NCBI GenBank assembly: GCA_030698885.1
Contig: JAUYLN010000033.1
Coordinates: 1 to 43,836, forward strand
DNA from: a bacterium
Lineage (GTDB): Bacteria; Patescibacteriota; Minisyncoccia; 2-02-FULL-40-12; IGHO2-01-FULL-4-A
Direction of reading: 5' to 3'
Length of the DNA stretch: 43,836 nt
This document shows positions 15,162 through 23,031 of the stretch, piece after piece (within the stretch, counting starts at the first letter, position 1; each line of letters starts with the position of its first letter). The notes under the pieces are model-generated. The model saw only the letters and a program-made list of their open reading frames with translations, did no database searches and was not told where the DNA came from. Both the position numbers and the translations under genes were made by a program.

Positions 15162-15432
15162 TAGGAGAGCAGGATTCAAACTAGCATCAGCCTGAGAAGC
15201 CCAAAAATGAGATGATTTCTAGGCCCGACGACGCAGATGTATTAAATATACTTCAAGGAGGAGGAACAAAGAAATCATCTATTTTTGGGCTTCCCTGCCG
15301 GGCGTGACAGGTTTGCTTATCTACTCCGTTGCTCGTCGCTCATGTGCATTAAGCACACATCACTCCTCGCGCCTTGCATATAGGCAAACCTGTTCTCGCT
15401 CAATTGATGATAGTTTGAATCCTGCTCTCCTG
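15162..15432. repeat. Structured TIR element, copy C
   Basis: The best preserved copy. Ends are AGGAGAGCAGGATTCAAACT and its complement AGTTTGAATCCTGCTCTCCT. The inner stems are AAGCCCAAAAATG/TATTTTTGGGCTT and ACAGGTTTGC/GCAAACCTGT. The loops keep ATGATTTCTAGG, GACGACG, GGAGGAG, GCTCGTCGCTCA and CATCACTCCTCGC as in A and B. It fills the gap between tRNA-Leu and a small zinc-ribbon gene, and its right end lies only a few bases from that gene's ribosome binding site. Confidence 0.9.
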
Positions 15433-15441
15433 AAGGAATAC

Positions 15442-15594
15442 ATGATGGAACAGCAACAGATACTTTACGATCATCAGTGCCCCCAACCGCCCGGATGCGG
15501 ACATACATGGAGAAACAGGAATCGCGATGCAGTTTGCCCGATGTGCAATAATTTTAAAATTAATATTACCCCGATATATACTAAAAATAATTAG
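15442..15594 (+). CDS. Small zinc-ribbon-like protein
   Basis: 50 aa starting MMEQQQILYDHQCP. Cysteines form C-x5-C and, after 13 residues, C-x2-C (CPQPPGCGHTW ... CPMC), a likely zinc site. The ATG at 15442 follows AAGGAA at normal spacing; an upstream open frame reaching into element C is not coding. A rho-independent hairpin follows, then rpmF. Function unknown; small zinc ribbons near ribosomal genes are often nucleic-acid or ribosome linked, but that is only a guess. Confidence 0.65.
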   Translation: MMEQQQILYDHQCPQPPGCGHTWRNRNRDAVCPMCNNFKINITPIYTKNN

Positions 15595-15609
15595 CCGAAT
15601 AAGTATCGT

Positions 15610-15634
15610 AACCCCCACCCAGCCGGGGTTTTTC
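15610..15634 (+). terminator. Terminator after the zinc-ribbon gene
   Basis: ACCCC and GGGGT pair around a ten-base loop, followed by a T run. Confidence 0.7.
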
Positions 15635-15640
15635 TTTGGC

Positions 15641-15669
15641 TTGCAATTATCAAAAAAGGGTGTTAATAT
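15641..15669 (+). promoter_or_regulatory. Promoter of rpmF
   Basis: TTGCAA, 17-base spacer, TAATAT. Only nine bases separate the -10 from the ATG, so the mRNA would have almost no leader. Confidence 0.65.
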
Positions 15670-15678
15670 TAAAAAACC

Positions 15679-15897
15679 ATGCCAGAACCAAGACACCACA
15701 ACACCCGCGGACACCGCAACCGAAGACGTTCTCATATGGCGCTAAAGAAATTAGCGCTTGTTTCGTGCGAGCATTGCAAGAAAATGAAACTCCCCCACCT
15801 AACATGCCCTAACTGTGGCTACTACGGCCAAAGAGAAGTCGTCAATGTCCTTGCAAAAGAATTAAAGAAAAAAGAGAAAGCAAAGAAAAAACAATAG
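15679..15897 (+). CDS. rpmF: 50S ribosomal protein L32
   Basis: 72 aa, basic. It has the L32 pattern of an Arg-rich N terminus with RRSHMAL, then a zinc ribbon CEHC ... CPNC and the GYY turn, and a lysine-rich tail. The N-terminal MPEPRHHNTRGHR is divergent. It is followed by nusB and rnc, a translation/RNA-processing grouping. There is no Shine-Dalgarno; the promoter suggests a leaderless message. Confidence 0.93.
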   Translation: MPEPRHHNTRGHRNRRRSHMALKKLALVSCEHCKKMKLPHLTCPNCGYYGQREVVNVLAKELKKKEKAKKKQ

Positions 15898-15989
15898 AAG
15901 TTATAAAGTTCATAAGGTAAAAAGTTCATAAAGAATGATGTTTATAACTTTAGAAACTTTAAAAACTTTCAACTTTACAAACTAAGCTT
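15898..15989. repeat. AT-rich degenerate palindromic spacer before nusB
   Basis: Variants of AAGTTCATAAGG and AACTTTACAAAC repeat so that AGTTATAAA on the left mirrors TTTATAACT in the middle. Same style as the spacers at 8376, 16518 and 19262. Confidence 0.55.
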
Positions 15990-16517
15990 ATGGCCTCACG
16001 TCATCTATCACGCTCCGTAGCAATGCAGTCTTTATACGAATGGGATTTTAACGGTAAAAAAACCGACAATATTGATGTGATTATAAAGCATAATGTTGAA
16101 GAATTTGCCCCCGGGCTGGCCGATGAACACCTGGAATTCGTAAGCAACCTTGTTAACGGCACCCTGTCTAAAATAAGTGAGATAGATAGTATTATTGAAA
16201 AAGCCGCTCCCCAATGGCCCCTTTCGCAAATAGCAATGGTTGACCGGGCAGTCTTGAGGCTCGGCCTATACGAATTGCTTTTCGGTAAAAGAGATGAAGT
16301 TCCTCCAAAGGTTGCCATAAATGAATCTATAGAATTGGCTAAAACATTCGGCGGAGACGCTTCAGGCAAGTTCGTCAACGGCGTGCTTGGTACTGTTTAT
16401 CGTGAAATCGGAGAACCGGGCAAGGATGACGCACCGAAGAATAAAGAAGAACCAGTAGAAGACAGTGAGAATATAGCTAAAGTAACGGAAGAAGATACAG
16501 AAAAATCCCAAAATTAA
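15990..16517 (+). CDS. nusB: Transcription antitermination factor NusB
   Basis: 175 aa. The all-helical NusB core (about 1-142) shows [41 protein letters not shown] and [30 protein letters not shown]. An acidic, probably disordered tail of about 30 residues follows and is extra to the usual 140-aa length. NusB works with S10 (NusE) in rRNA antitermination. It is co-directional with rpmF and rnc. Confidence 0.95.
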   Translation: MASRHLSRSVAMQSLYEWDFNGKKTDNIDVIIKHNVEEFAPGLADEHLEFVSNLVNGTLSKISEIDSIIEKAAPQWPLSQIAMVDRAVLRLGLYELLFGKRDEVPPKVAINESIELAKTFGGDASGKFVNGVLGTVYREIGEPGKDDAPKNKEEPVEDSENIAKVTEEDTEKSQN

Positions 16518-16604
16518 TTTTTTGAATTAGGAATTATGAATTAGGAATCATGGCTAAAACCATAATTCATGATTCATGCTTCGTGGTTCCTGTTCAAGTC
16601 TTTC
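16518..16604. repeat. AT-rich palindromic spacer before rnc
   Basis: GAATTAGGAATTATGAATTAGGA followed by its loose complement CCATAATTCATGATTCATG. The rnc reading frame stays open through part of it, which makes upstream starts look possible but unlikely. Confidence 0.55.
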
Positions 16605-17303
16605 ATGGATAACGAAAAACTCGCCGAGCTGGAGTCTAAAATCGGCGTAACTTTCTCAAATAAGGACCAGCTTCTTCAGGCCCTTACCCATCGTTCTTAT
16701 CTGAACGAAAATACGAAGTGGCACCTTGACCACAATGAGCGTCTGGAATTTTTAGGAGACGCGGTTTTAGAATTAGCTATAACGGAATATCTCTACGAAA
16801 AATATCCCGAAAGCCCCGAGGGTGACATGACTAACTGGCGGGCAGCTTTGGTTAATGCCATAATGCTGGCTGAAATTTCTAAAAAATTTGATTTAAATGA
16901 CTATATTCTGCTGTCGCGCGGAGAGGCCAAAGATACCGGCCGGGCCAGACAGTATATTCTCGCGAACGCCATTGAAGCGCTGATTGGCGCGATTTATCTT
17001 GACCAAGGATATGAGGTGTCCAGAGATTTTATTCTAAAATTTGTTGCCACTGAACTGGATAATATTATCAAGAGCAAAACCTATAAAGACTTCAAGAGTA
17101 AATTTCAGGAAGAAGCCCAGGAGAAAGCCGGCATTACGCCAACCTACGAGGTCATGGACGAATGGGGTCCAGACCATGCTAAAACTTTCAAAGTAGGATT
17201 ATTTCTGGAAAAAGAACTCGTAGCCGATGGTGAGGGCAACTCAAAGCAAGAAGCCCAGCAGGAAGCGGCAAAAAACGCGCTTATTGCCAAAAATTGGAAC
17301 TAA
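16605..17303 (+). CDS. rnc: Ribonuclease III
   Basis: 232 aa from the ATG at 16605 (MDNEKLAELESKIG), chosen because it gives the normal RNase III N terminus; the frame is open upstream to 16569. The catalytic signature NERLEFLGDAVLEL and the second acidic motif NAIEALIGAIYLDQGY are intact. A double-stranded RNA binding domain fills the last 70 residues (DFKSKFQEEAQEKAG ... KQEAQQEAAKNAL). It cuts double-stranded RNA in rRNA maturation and decay. A perfect bidirectional terminator follows. Confidence 0.96.
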   Translation: MDNEKLAELESKIGVTFSNKDQLLQALTHRSYLNENTKWHLDHNERLEFLGDAVLELAITEYLYEKYPESPEGDMTNWRAALVNAIMLAEISKKFDLNDYILLSRGEAKDTGRARQYILANAIEALIGAIYLDQGYEVSRDFILKFVATELDNIIKSKTYKDFKSKFQEEAQEKAGITPTYEVMDEWGPDHAKTFKVGLFLEKELVADGEGNSKQEAQQEAAKNALIAKNWN

Positions 17304-17320
17304 GATCACCAATCCCGAAA

Positions 17321-17353
17321 ACAAAAAAATCCGCCACAGGCGGATTTTTTTGT
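17321..17353. terminator. Bidirectional terminator between rnc and DoxX
   Basis: ACAAAAAAATCCGCC, ACA, GGCGGATTTTTTTGT, with a perfect 15-bp stem. Confidence 0.9.
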
Positions 17354-17366
17354 TTAATTATTGGCC

Positions 17367-17786
17367 CTAGCTTTTGGATTCCTGGCTGTGTGCCAAAACT
17401 ACAAGGCCCGCAGTTATAAGCACCAGATTTTTAACTACGAACTCGCCGGCCATTGTCAAAGCAAGAGAACCCGGCTCAAACATCAGCTCCGGACCCGTGA
17501 TAAAAACTAAAAAAGTGCCCAAAAGATGAAGCACCATTATAATGCTTGATACGGAAACAAATTTATTAATGAGTAAACTGAGCCCGAGAATCATCTCTAT
17601 CAATCCTAAAGCAAAAAAACCTTTTGCTGTGGCAAATAAGGGAAAACTTGAATTAACCAGGTCTAAAATAGGGCTCTGGCCCAACACCTTCAGGGCTCCA
17701 AATAATAAAAAAACTAAGCCTAAGGATATCCTTAAACTGGTCGAAGAAACATCTTTAAATTTTTGCGAGTAAATAAAACTAGGCAT
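17367..17786 (-). CDS. DoxX-family membrane protein
   Basis: 139 aa with four hydrophobic helices. SLRISLGLVFLLFGALKVLG and FFALGLIEMILGLSLLI match the DoxX/SURF4-like pattern. Physiological role in this lineage is unknown; relatives are linked to thiosulfate oxidation or redox stress. The ATG is only eight bases downstream of a TATAAT, so the transcript is probably leaderless. Confidence 0.75.
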   Translation of the reverse strand: MPSFIYSQKFKDVSSTSLRISLGLVFLLFGALKVLGQSPILDLVNSSFPLFATAKGFFALGLIEMILGLSLLINKFVSVSSIIMVLHLLGTFLVFITGPELMFEPGSLALTMAGEFVVKNLVLITAGLVVLAHSQESKS

Positions 17787-17875
17787 CAGATTATATTATA
17801 CGGATTACATATCCGGCTACCACAACCTCCCCCGCTATATCTAAGGTTTCACCAATAAAATACATTATAACAAAT

Positions 17876-19228
17876 CTACTTCAAGGCATCCACAAAAACT
17901 TCAAAATATTTTTTAGCCGCCATTGTCCAAGTATAATTTTTTTTGATATTATTTTTTCCGTTTTCGGAAAGCTTATCCCATAGACCGGGAGTTTCAATAA
18001 CGGCCCTTATCTTTTTAGCAATATCGGCCGGACTTTCCGGGTCTACCAATAAGCCATTCTCGCCGTCGTTAATAATTTCTGAGGGACCGCCGTTTTTGGT
18101 AGCAACTACGGGCAGGCCGCAAGCTCCGGCCTCAATAACGGTTAGGCCAAATGGCTCTATAAATGCCGGATTCACAAAAATTCCTCGTTTTTTTGAGAAA
18201 AACCTGTAATAAGCCGGGACCTGGGTGAAATAATCAAGAAAATCACCATATAAAAAAACGCTGCCGTAAAGATTTGATGCTCTTATGAGATTATTCATCT
18301 CATCTAGTATCGGCTGGCCCTTGCCGATAGATTTTAGGTTACCTCCGAATATGGCCAGGTTCGCCACCGATGAAAGACTTTTATCAATGGCGAACGCCCT
18401 AATAAGATTATTCAGATTTTTTACCCGGTCTACTCTGGATAACGTAGTAACTAATGTTTTTTCAGGGTGTTTAAAATTTTGACTTATTAAATTTTCTAAA
18501 AGCTGGAATGTCTCCCCCTCTTTTGGAGAAGGGTTGATGTTACTCGGGGGATAGAAAACATCCGGATTAATACCCGGGGAGACAACTCTGAACTTATTCT
18601 CTAAACCTTTTGTTTCATAACCGCTGTACTGTGTTTCTATTTCCTGATTGGTGCTCGCGACTATTATTTTGGCATTATTTATTATCCGCTGTTCGGCTTT
18701 CATCCTTTCTTCAAAATGAAGAGTTTTATTCAAATATTCTATTTCTTTTTCAGACGTACCTGTCTTTTCCATTTCGGGCCTGGCAAGACTATGGCTAGTA
18801 TGAACCTGAGGAATTTTTAACTCTTCGGAAAGCATGCTGCAAACTAAACCCGAATCGGCAAAATTACTATGTAAAACATCAGGCCTTCTTCCCGATTCCT
18901 TGATAAATGTTTTAACGTTTTCAGTAAAATCATTGATATACGGCCATAACTCAAACTTCTTTAGATACTTATCCGGCCCAGCTTTTATTCTTACAATATC
19001 TACTTTTTGAGAAACAGGTTCTATTTTTTGAGAATAGCCCGGATATTCTGAATCCGAAATGTATCTGGTGATTATATCTATTTTATCAATGCCATCTAAC
19101 TCGCCTAATTTTTTAGCTAATTCTAAGACATAAGTTATTTGACCGCCAGAATCTTCGTCGCGGCCGAGTTCTAAGTCCCTGGACCTAAAAAGGCCATGCA
19201 TTGAATGAATTTGTATGTATAACCCCAT
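17876..19228 (-). CDS. GT4 glycosyltransferase related to sucrose(-phosphate) synthase
   Basis: 450 aa from the ATG at 19228; a TTG two codons upstream is also open. The N-terminal Rossmann domain has HSMHGLFRSRDLELGRDEDSGG, the hallmark of the sucrose synthase/sucrose-phosphate synthase branch of GT4, and HTSHSLARPEME. The C-terminal domain has TLSRVDRVKNLNNLIRAF and the retaining EX7E motif in EPFGLTVIEAGACGLPVVATKNGG. It lacks a phosphatase domain. Substrates could be UDP- or ADP-glucose with fructose-6-phosphate or another acceptor; the sequence does not settle this. Confidence 0.85.
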   Translation of the reverse strand: MGLYIQIHSMHGLFRSRDLELGRDEDSGGQITYVLELAKKLGELDGIDKIDIITRYISDSEYPGYSQKIEPVSQKVDIVRIKAGPDKYLKKFELWPYINDFTENVKTFIKESGRRPDVLHSNFADSGLVCSMLSEELKIPQVHTSHSLARPEMEKTGTSEKEIEYLNKTLHFEERMKAEQRIINNAKIIVASTNQEIETQYSGYETKGLENKFRVVSPGINPDVFYPPSNINPSPKEGETFQLLENLISQNFKHPEKTLVTTLSRVDRVKNLNNLIRAFAIDKSLSSVANLAIFGGNLKSIGKGQPILDEMNNLIRASNLYGSVFLYGDFLDYFTQVPAYYRFFSKKRGIFVNPAFIEPFGLTVIEAGACGLPVVATKNGGPSEIINDGENGLLVDPESPADIAKKIRAVIETPGLWDKLSENGKNNIKKNYTWTMAAKKYFEVFVDALK

Positions 19229-19261
19229 ATTCAATTTTAAAATAAATCGTATGCCGACTCA

Positions 19262-19330
19262 ACCCCGCACCTTTACCGATTACTAGTTACCAGTTACTGG
19301 TTACTGATTACTAGCCTCTAGGCGTTACAT
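19262..19330. repeat. Degenerate tandem/palindromic spacer before the DedA gene
   Basis: GATTACTAGTTACCAGTTAC followed by TGGTTACTGATTACTAG: repeated TTAC-type words that also pair with themselves. Same class as the other AT-rich spacers. Confidence 0.55.
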
Positions 19331-19350
19331 TATTTTAAAAATCATTTAAA

Positions 19351-19926
19351 ATGTATTTATTGCTTAATACTAAGATTAAAAGAGTCGTTTATGCTGTTTC
19401 TTTTGTCGCCATTGTAGCGCTGGCCTTTTGGTTGAGCGAACTGGTAGGCAAAAATAATCTTGTCCAAAATATTGTCTCTAGTTTTGGCTATATCGGAGTT
19501 TTCGGCGCCTCCATTATCAGCGGGTTCAACCTTGTCGTGCCGGTACCGGCAATAGCCTTCCTGCCGGCGCTCCTGGAAGCCGGCCTTAATTTCTGGATTA
19601 CCATTATCATAATAACCTTGGGAATGACCCTAGGTGACAGCATAGGATATGTTATCGGCCGGACAGGAAGAAAAGCCATCTCACCGATAACGATGGTTAA
19701 CTTTATGAACCGCCTTGAACATATAGAAAATAAATACCATATCAAGCCGACGGCATTTTTGTTTATTTACGCGTCATTAGTTCCCTTGCCAAATGAAATC
19801 ATGGTGATACCCCTGGGGTTTCTTGGCTACAAATTCAAACAGCTTTTTATGGCAGTCTTTGCCGGTAATTTAATTTTCAACGGCCTTTCTGCTTTCGGAT
19901 TAATAAATCTATTTAGGCTTTTCTAG
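19351..19926 (+). CDS. DedA/VTT-domain membrane protein
   Basis: 191 aa with about five hydrophobic segments. The VTT core is visible: GYIGVFGASIISGFNLVVPVPA, GMTLGDSIGYVIGRTGRKAI and ASLVPLPNEIMVIPLGFLGYKFKQL. DedA proteins are implicated in lipid carrier or phospholipid translocation and membrane homeostasis. A convergent terminator follows. Confidence 0.8.
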   Translation: MYLLLNTKIKRVVYAVSFVAIVALAFWLSELVGKNNLVQNIVSSFGYIGVFGASIISGFNLVVPVPAIAFLPALLEAGLNFWITIIIITLGMTLGDSIGYVIGRTGRKAISPITMVNFMNRLEHIENKYHIKPTAFLFIYASLVPLPNEIMVIPLGFLGYKFKQLFMAVFAGNLIFNGLSAFGLINLFRLF

Positions 19927-19953
19927 TAATCCGGAAAAAGATATGAAGATATA

Positions 19954-19985
19954 AAATAAGGGCTTGTTTTAACAAGCCCTTATTT
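19954..19985. terminator. Bidirectional terminator after the DedA gene
   Basis: AAATAAGGGCTTG, loop, CAAGCCCTTATTT; it also covers the stop codon of the facing membrane-protein gene. Confidence 0.85.
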
Positions 19986-20324
19986 AATTAATACCTCCTT
20001 ACCTAGAAGAAATTGCCAAATTAAAGTCATAATAATTATCAGAGACGTAATACCATAATCAACCACCCAGCTGACTTTTTTAGGATTCAATTTAAGGCCG
20101 GCTTTTGTCAGATAATAATGATAGAAAGATGCAGGTGGAGGTTCTCTCCCCTTAAATTCAAGATGAGTCAGGATGCAGCCGCCCAGAAATTTAATCTGAA
20201 AAGCATAAAGTATCATCCCCGCAACTATTCCCCTCCAGCTAACTAAAAAAGGAGCTAACCAGAACAATAATATAAAAGCCAGATGCACCCAGAAATAGAA
20301 ACCGAAATCACGATGTTTTTTCAT
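19980..20324 (-). CDS. Small three-helix membrane protein
   Basis: 114 aa from the ATG at 20324, preferred over an upstream open start because GGAGAAAG lies seven bases ahead and the protein then begins MKKHRDFGFYFWVH. It has three hydrophobic segments and a polar loop ILTHLEFKGREPPPASFYHYYL. It vaguely recalls DUF2784-type proteins, but I would not assign it. Confidence 0.65.
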   Translation of the reverse strand: MKKHRDFGFYFWVHLAFILLFWLAPFLVSWRGIVAGMILYAFQIKFLGGCILTHLEFKGREPPPASFYHYYLTKAGLKLNPKKVSWVVDYGITSLIIIMTLIWQFLLGKEVLIK

Positions 20325-20384
20325 TACTATCTTTCTCCATATTGATTTTGTTAAAGATAACTTAAAAATATCAAACAATAGCCA

Positions 20385-20412
20385 AAAACAAAAGCTCCCT
20401 GTGAGAGGAGCT
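20385..20412 (-). terminator. Terminator downstream of the beta-helix gene
   Basis: On the minus strand AGCTCC, a loop and GGAGCT are followed by TTTGTTTTT. Confidence 0.75.
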
Positions 20413-20418
20413 CATTAG

Positions 20419-20451
20419 TCCGGCCTGCCCCGTCAAACGGGGCAGGCCGGA
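20419..20451. terminator. Very GC-rich perfect hairpin after the beta-helix gene
   Basis: TCCGGCCTGCCCCGT, CAA, ACGGGGCAGGCCGGA: a 15-bp perfect stem just past the stop of the beta-helix gene. Confidence 0.75.
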
Positions 20452-20464
20452 TTTAAAAAAAGAA

Positions 20465-21429
20465 CTATTCGGGACCAAAGACCTTGACCTTGTTTTTATC
20501 ACCCACGACGCCATCGTAGGGAGTACCATAGCCGGCAACCTTATTCTTCTCAAAAACATTGCCGATTCCGTAGTCGCCTATACCGATGTCGTAAAATCCG
20601 TCAGCGCCGGATTCGTAAACTTTATTTTTATCAACAGTTGCGCCGTCGGTAAAAACATAAATACCGACATCGGCATTTCCATCAATATCATTCCTGGAAA
20701 TTTGAGTGCCGGGACCTGACGAAAATAAAAGAACTCCGGTAGCGGCAGCACTTGAACAGCACCAGGAGTTACCGGCAATTTTGTTGTTATTGACCTTGGC
20801 GGTAGCGCCAAAGCCAACCTGGACACTATTGGCGGCCAGACTTAACTGGGTCGCCGAAGGTCCGATATTGCTGTTTGAAAGGTTGACATCTACGTCTCCG
20901 TTGATGACAACGCCCGACTTCTGCCAGTTATTCAGCCCGATGTTGCTGAGCATCACTGTTTTGGTATCAGGGTGAGTGCCATCAAAGGGCGCACTACTCA
21001 CTTCAACGGCATTCCCCTCCTGGCAGCCCGATGGACCTTGATTCAACGCGATGACCTCAACGTTAGTAACGAACCCCCGCTTGCAGACTGAAGAAACACG
21101 CCACGCAGACGGTTGTCGCCACTATCACAGACATTGTTCAGTCCGATGGCGTTTATTTTGAGGTTAGTCACGCCCATCCAGGAACCTGCGTTCTTGATGA
21201 CCGCTCCTAAAAAATGGCCGGGAACAGGGTCGGTAACGTTAACCGTGTATCCGCCACCATCCAGAACCATTCCATCCGGAACAAGAAATGTTGCATCAAC
21301 AGTACAGTCGCCGGTAAGAAACCGGGTAGAGCCGAGGTCCAGAAACGGACAGGATCCGAAAGCGGGAAATACCGCGAGCAGGCAGTAAACAAGGGCGCCG
21401 AGCGCCAACCTCTTCATCGGGTTCTTCAT
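20465..21429 (-). pseudogene. Secreted right-handed beta-helix protein, frameshifted
   Basis: The 5' part (from the ATG at 21429, with GAGGAGAG upstream) gives a signal peptide MKNPMKRLALGALVYCLLAV and repeats up to RGVFLQSASGG, then goes out of frame. The 3' part continues the same fold in another frame (GFVTNVEVIALNQGPSGC ... NKVKVFGPE). One extra G in the five-G run (C run at 21074-21078 on the plus strand) restores a 321-aa protein. The rungs (SNIGLNNWQKSG, NNNKIAGNSW, SRNDIDGNADVGIYV, DKNKVYESGADGFYD) fit a parallel beta-helix of the pectate-lyase/NosD type. It could be a real inactivation, phase variation or an assembly error. Base composition is more GC-rich than the neighbours. Confidence 0.75.
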
Positions 21430-21460
21430 CTTCTTCTCTCCTCTTGTGAACGAACGAAAA

Positions 21461-21512
21461 TGCCTCATTTTTGAGGCTTTTTAAATTATAACATAATCTT
21501 CATGAAATGCAA
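21461..21512 (-). promoter_or_regulatory. Promoter of the beta-helix gene with a leader hairpin
   Basis: On the minus strand TTGCAT, 16-base spacer ending in TGT, TATAAT (an extended -10). The transcript then forms GCCTC-AAAAAT-GAGGC before the ribosome binding site. Confidence 0.65.
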
Positions 21513-21523
21513 GTTAAGCCAGC

Positions 21524-22813
21524 TCAGAGATGCTCGGCAATACCGTGAGAAATAGCATATGTCACCGGGGTAGAAATAAGAGTTTGGATTTTTGGGCCTA
21601 TTATAAATTTTCTTTTCCATGAAAAATCGCCATCAAGCTCATTGCGGCCGCTTATTATTTTGTCCGCCGCATAATGGCCGAGTGCATTTGCCCAGGGCAA
21701 TCCTGTGGCCGCTCCCAGATACCAGATATTACTGGTTTTATTATCGGGCCCATAACCCATTACAGGTAATAAATCCTTGCTTACACCAAGCATACCCGGC
21801 CAGATATATTCCAGCTCAAAAGGAACATCGGGAAACTTCTTATGAAAATATGAGCTTAAACGCTTTTTAAATCTCTTTGTGTTATTGCTTATGGAATGAG
21901 CATAAGTATACAACAGATCGCCACCACCCAGAAGAACTCTATTATTACCTGTTACACGAAAATAATTATAAATAAGGTCAGTATCCCATGCCATCATTTT
22001 ATCACTCTTGAATATTTTTTTGGCATTTTCGTCGCTTAATGGCTTAGAAATGCCAAGAAATGTCTGCACATGATATATCTCTTTTTTTAAAACCCCCATA
22101 TCAGGAATAAATCTGTCTCCGGCAACAATAACATGTTTTGCCTCCACCCTGCCTTCAGGCGTAATCACGCTTGAATTTGTTATATTAACGGCCGGAGTCT
22201 CTTCAAATATTTGTACCCCGTTTTTTATAAGAATCTCCCGCATCGCCTGGCAATATAAATACGAATTCATGCCGAAAGTATCCGGATAGCGGACAGCCCC
22301 AACATAGCCCATACTCCCTATAATTTCAGGGAGGCCGTCCTTGCTATACAAAGTACTTTCATAGCCAAGTTCTTTTCTCGCCTCATATTGTTCTTTTACA
22401 TATTTTAGTCCGGTTTTATTGTTTGCAATAAACAAAGAGTCCTGAACCTGATAATCACAGTCTATATTATAATCTTCTATATTTTTACGAATTGCCGAAA
22501 CCCCGGCTATGACAAACTCCCAGATTCGCTTGGCCTTTTCCGGGCCATGATTAGCCAAAAGCGCGCTTAACTCTATTTCAGAATCAGGCGTGATAAAGCC
22601 TGAAGTTTTACCGCTCGCGCCGGCACCGCAAAAATCCTTTTCCAGCAAAACGACAGACAGGTTATGCTCTCTTAATTTTTGAGCGCATGACAAACCGGCC
22701 ATTCCCCCGCCTATCACCACGACATCCGCATTTATGGTGCCCGAAAGTTTCTTGGCTTGCGCCGGTTTTTTCAAACTGTACCAAAACACATTTTCTTCAT
22801 TCGGCCTGTTCAT
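21524..22813 (-). CDS. FAD-dependent oxidoreductase (DAO/GlpD-like family)
   Basis: 429 aa from the ATG at 22813; the longer frame begins with a TTG and is less likely. The FAD-binding Rossmann motif is VVVIGGGMAGLSCAQKLREHNLSVVLLEKDFCGAGASGKTSGF, as in gamma-glutamylputrescine oxidase (PuuB/OrdL) and glycine oxidase relatives. The C-terminal part YIWPGMLGVSKDLLPVMGYGP and LGAATGLPWANALG is the second FAD-contact region. It probably oxidises an amine or amino acid; the substrate is not visible. It is unlinked to polyamine genes here. Confidence 0.85.
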   Translation of the reverse strand: MNRPNEENVFWYSLKKPAQAKKLSGTINADVVVIGGGMAGLSCAQKLREHNLSVVLLEKDFCGAGASGKTSGFITPDSEIELSALLANHGPEKAKRIWEFVIAGVSAIRKNIEDYNIDCDYQVQDSLFIANNKTGLKYVKEQYEARKELGYESTLYSKDGLPEIIGSMGYVGAVRYPDTFGMNSYLYCQAMREILIKNGVQIFEETPAVNITNSSVITPEGRVEAKHVIVAGDRFIPDMGVLKKEIYHVQTFLGISKPLSDENAKKIFKSDKMMAWDTDLIYNYFRVTGNNRVLLGGGDLLYTYAHSISNNTKRFKKRLSSYFHKKFPDVPFELEYIWPGMLGVSKDLLPVMGYGPDNKTSNIWYLGAATGLPWANALGHYAADKIISGRNELDGDFSWKRKFIIGPKIQTLISTPVTYAISHGIAEHL

Positions 22814-22897
22814 AATATTATATCTAGCATAACCCAAAATAGGCCGGCACGATAATCTTGCCCATATCTATTTTGGCTGTTAAAATTTAAAAAATGA

Positions 22898-23031
22898 ATC
22901 CCCACACCAAACAAGGACTGGGGGTGTGGGAAATGTCTAATTATAATAGTCAGTCTAAAAAAAATAATACACAACACAGGCCTGGGTTTTTAATTTAAAT
23001 TAAAATCACGTCCTTGTTGTGGTGTGGGGAT
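22898..23031. repeat. 134-bp inverted-repeat element ending on a start codon
   Basis: The left arm ATCCCCACACCAAACAAGGA at 22898 and the right arm 23010-23031 (complement ATCCCCACACCACAACAAGG) differ by one small indel. The right arm ends within the ATG of the DM13 gene. GGGTGTGGG at 22923-22932 is a third, proximal copy that can pair with the left arm instead. A TATAAT-like box lies inside (about 22943-22948). Same design as 6704-6841. Confidence 0.8.

Noticed and set aside
2438-15432. CRISPR array or insertion sequence
   Set aside because: The repeats are long, few, palindromic and not evenly spaced, and no cas gene or transposase is found in the window.
15304-15441. N-terminal extension of the zinc-ribbon gene
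   Set aside because: It translates repeat copy C; the ribosome site and ATG at 15442 define the real start.
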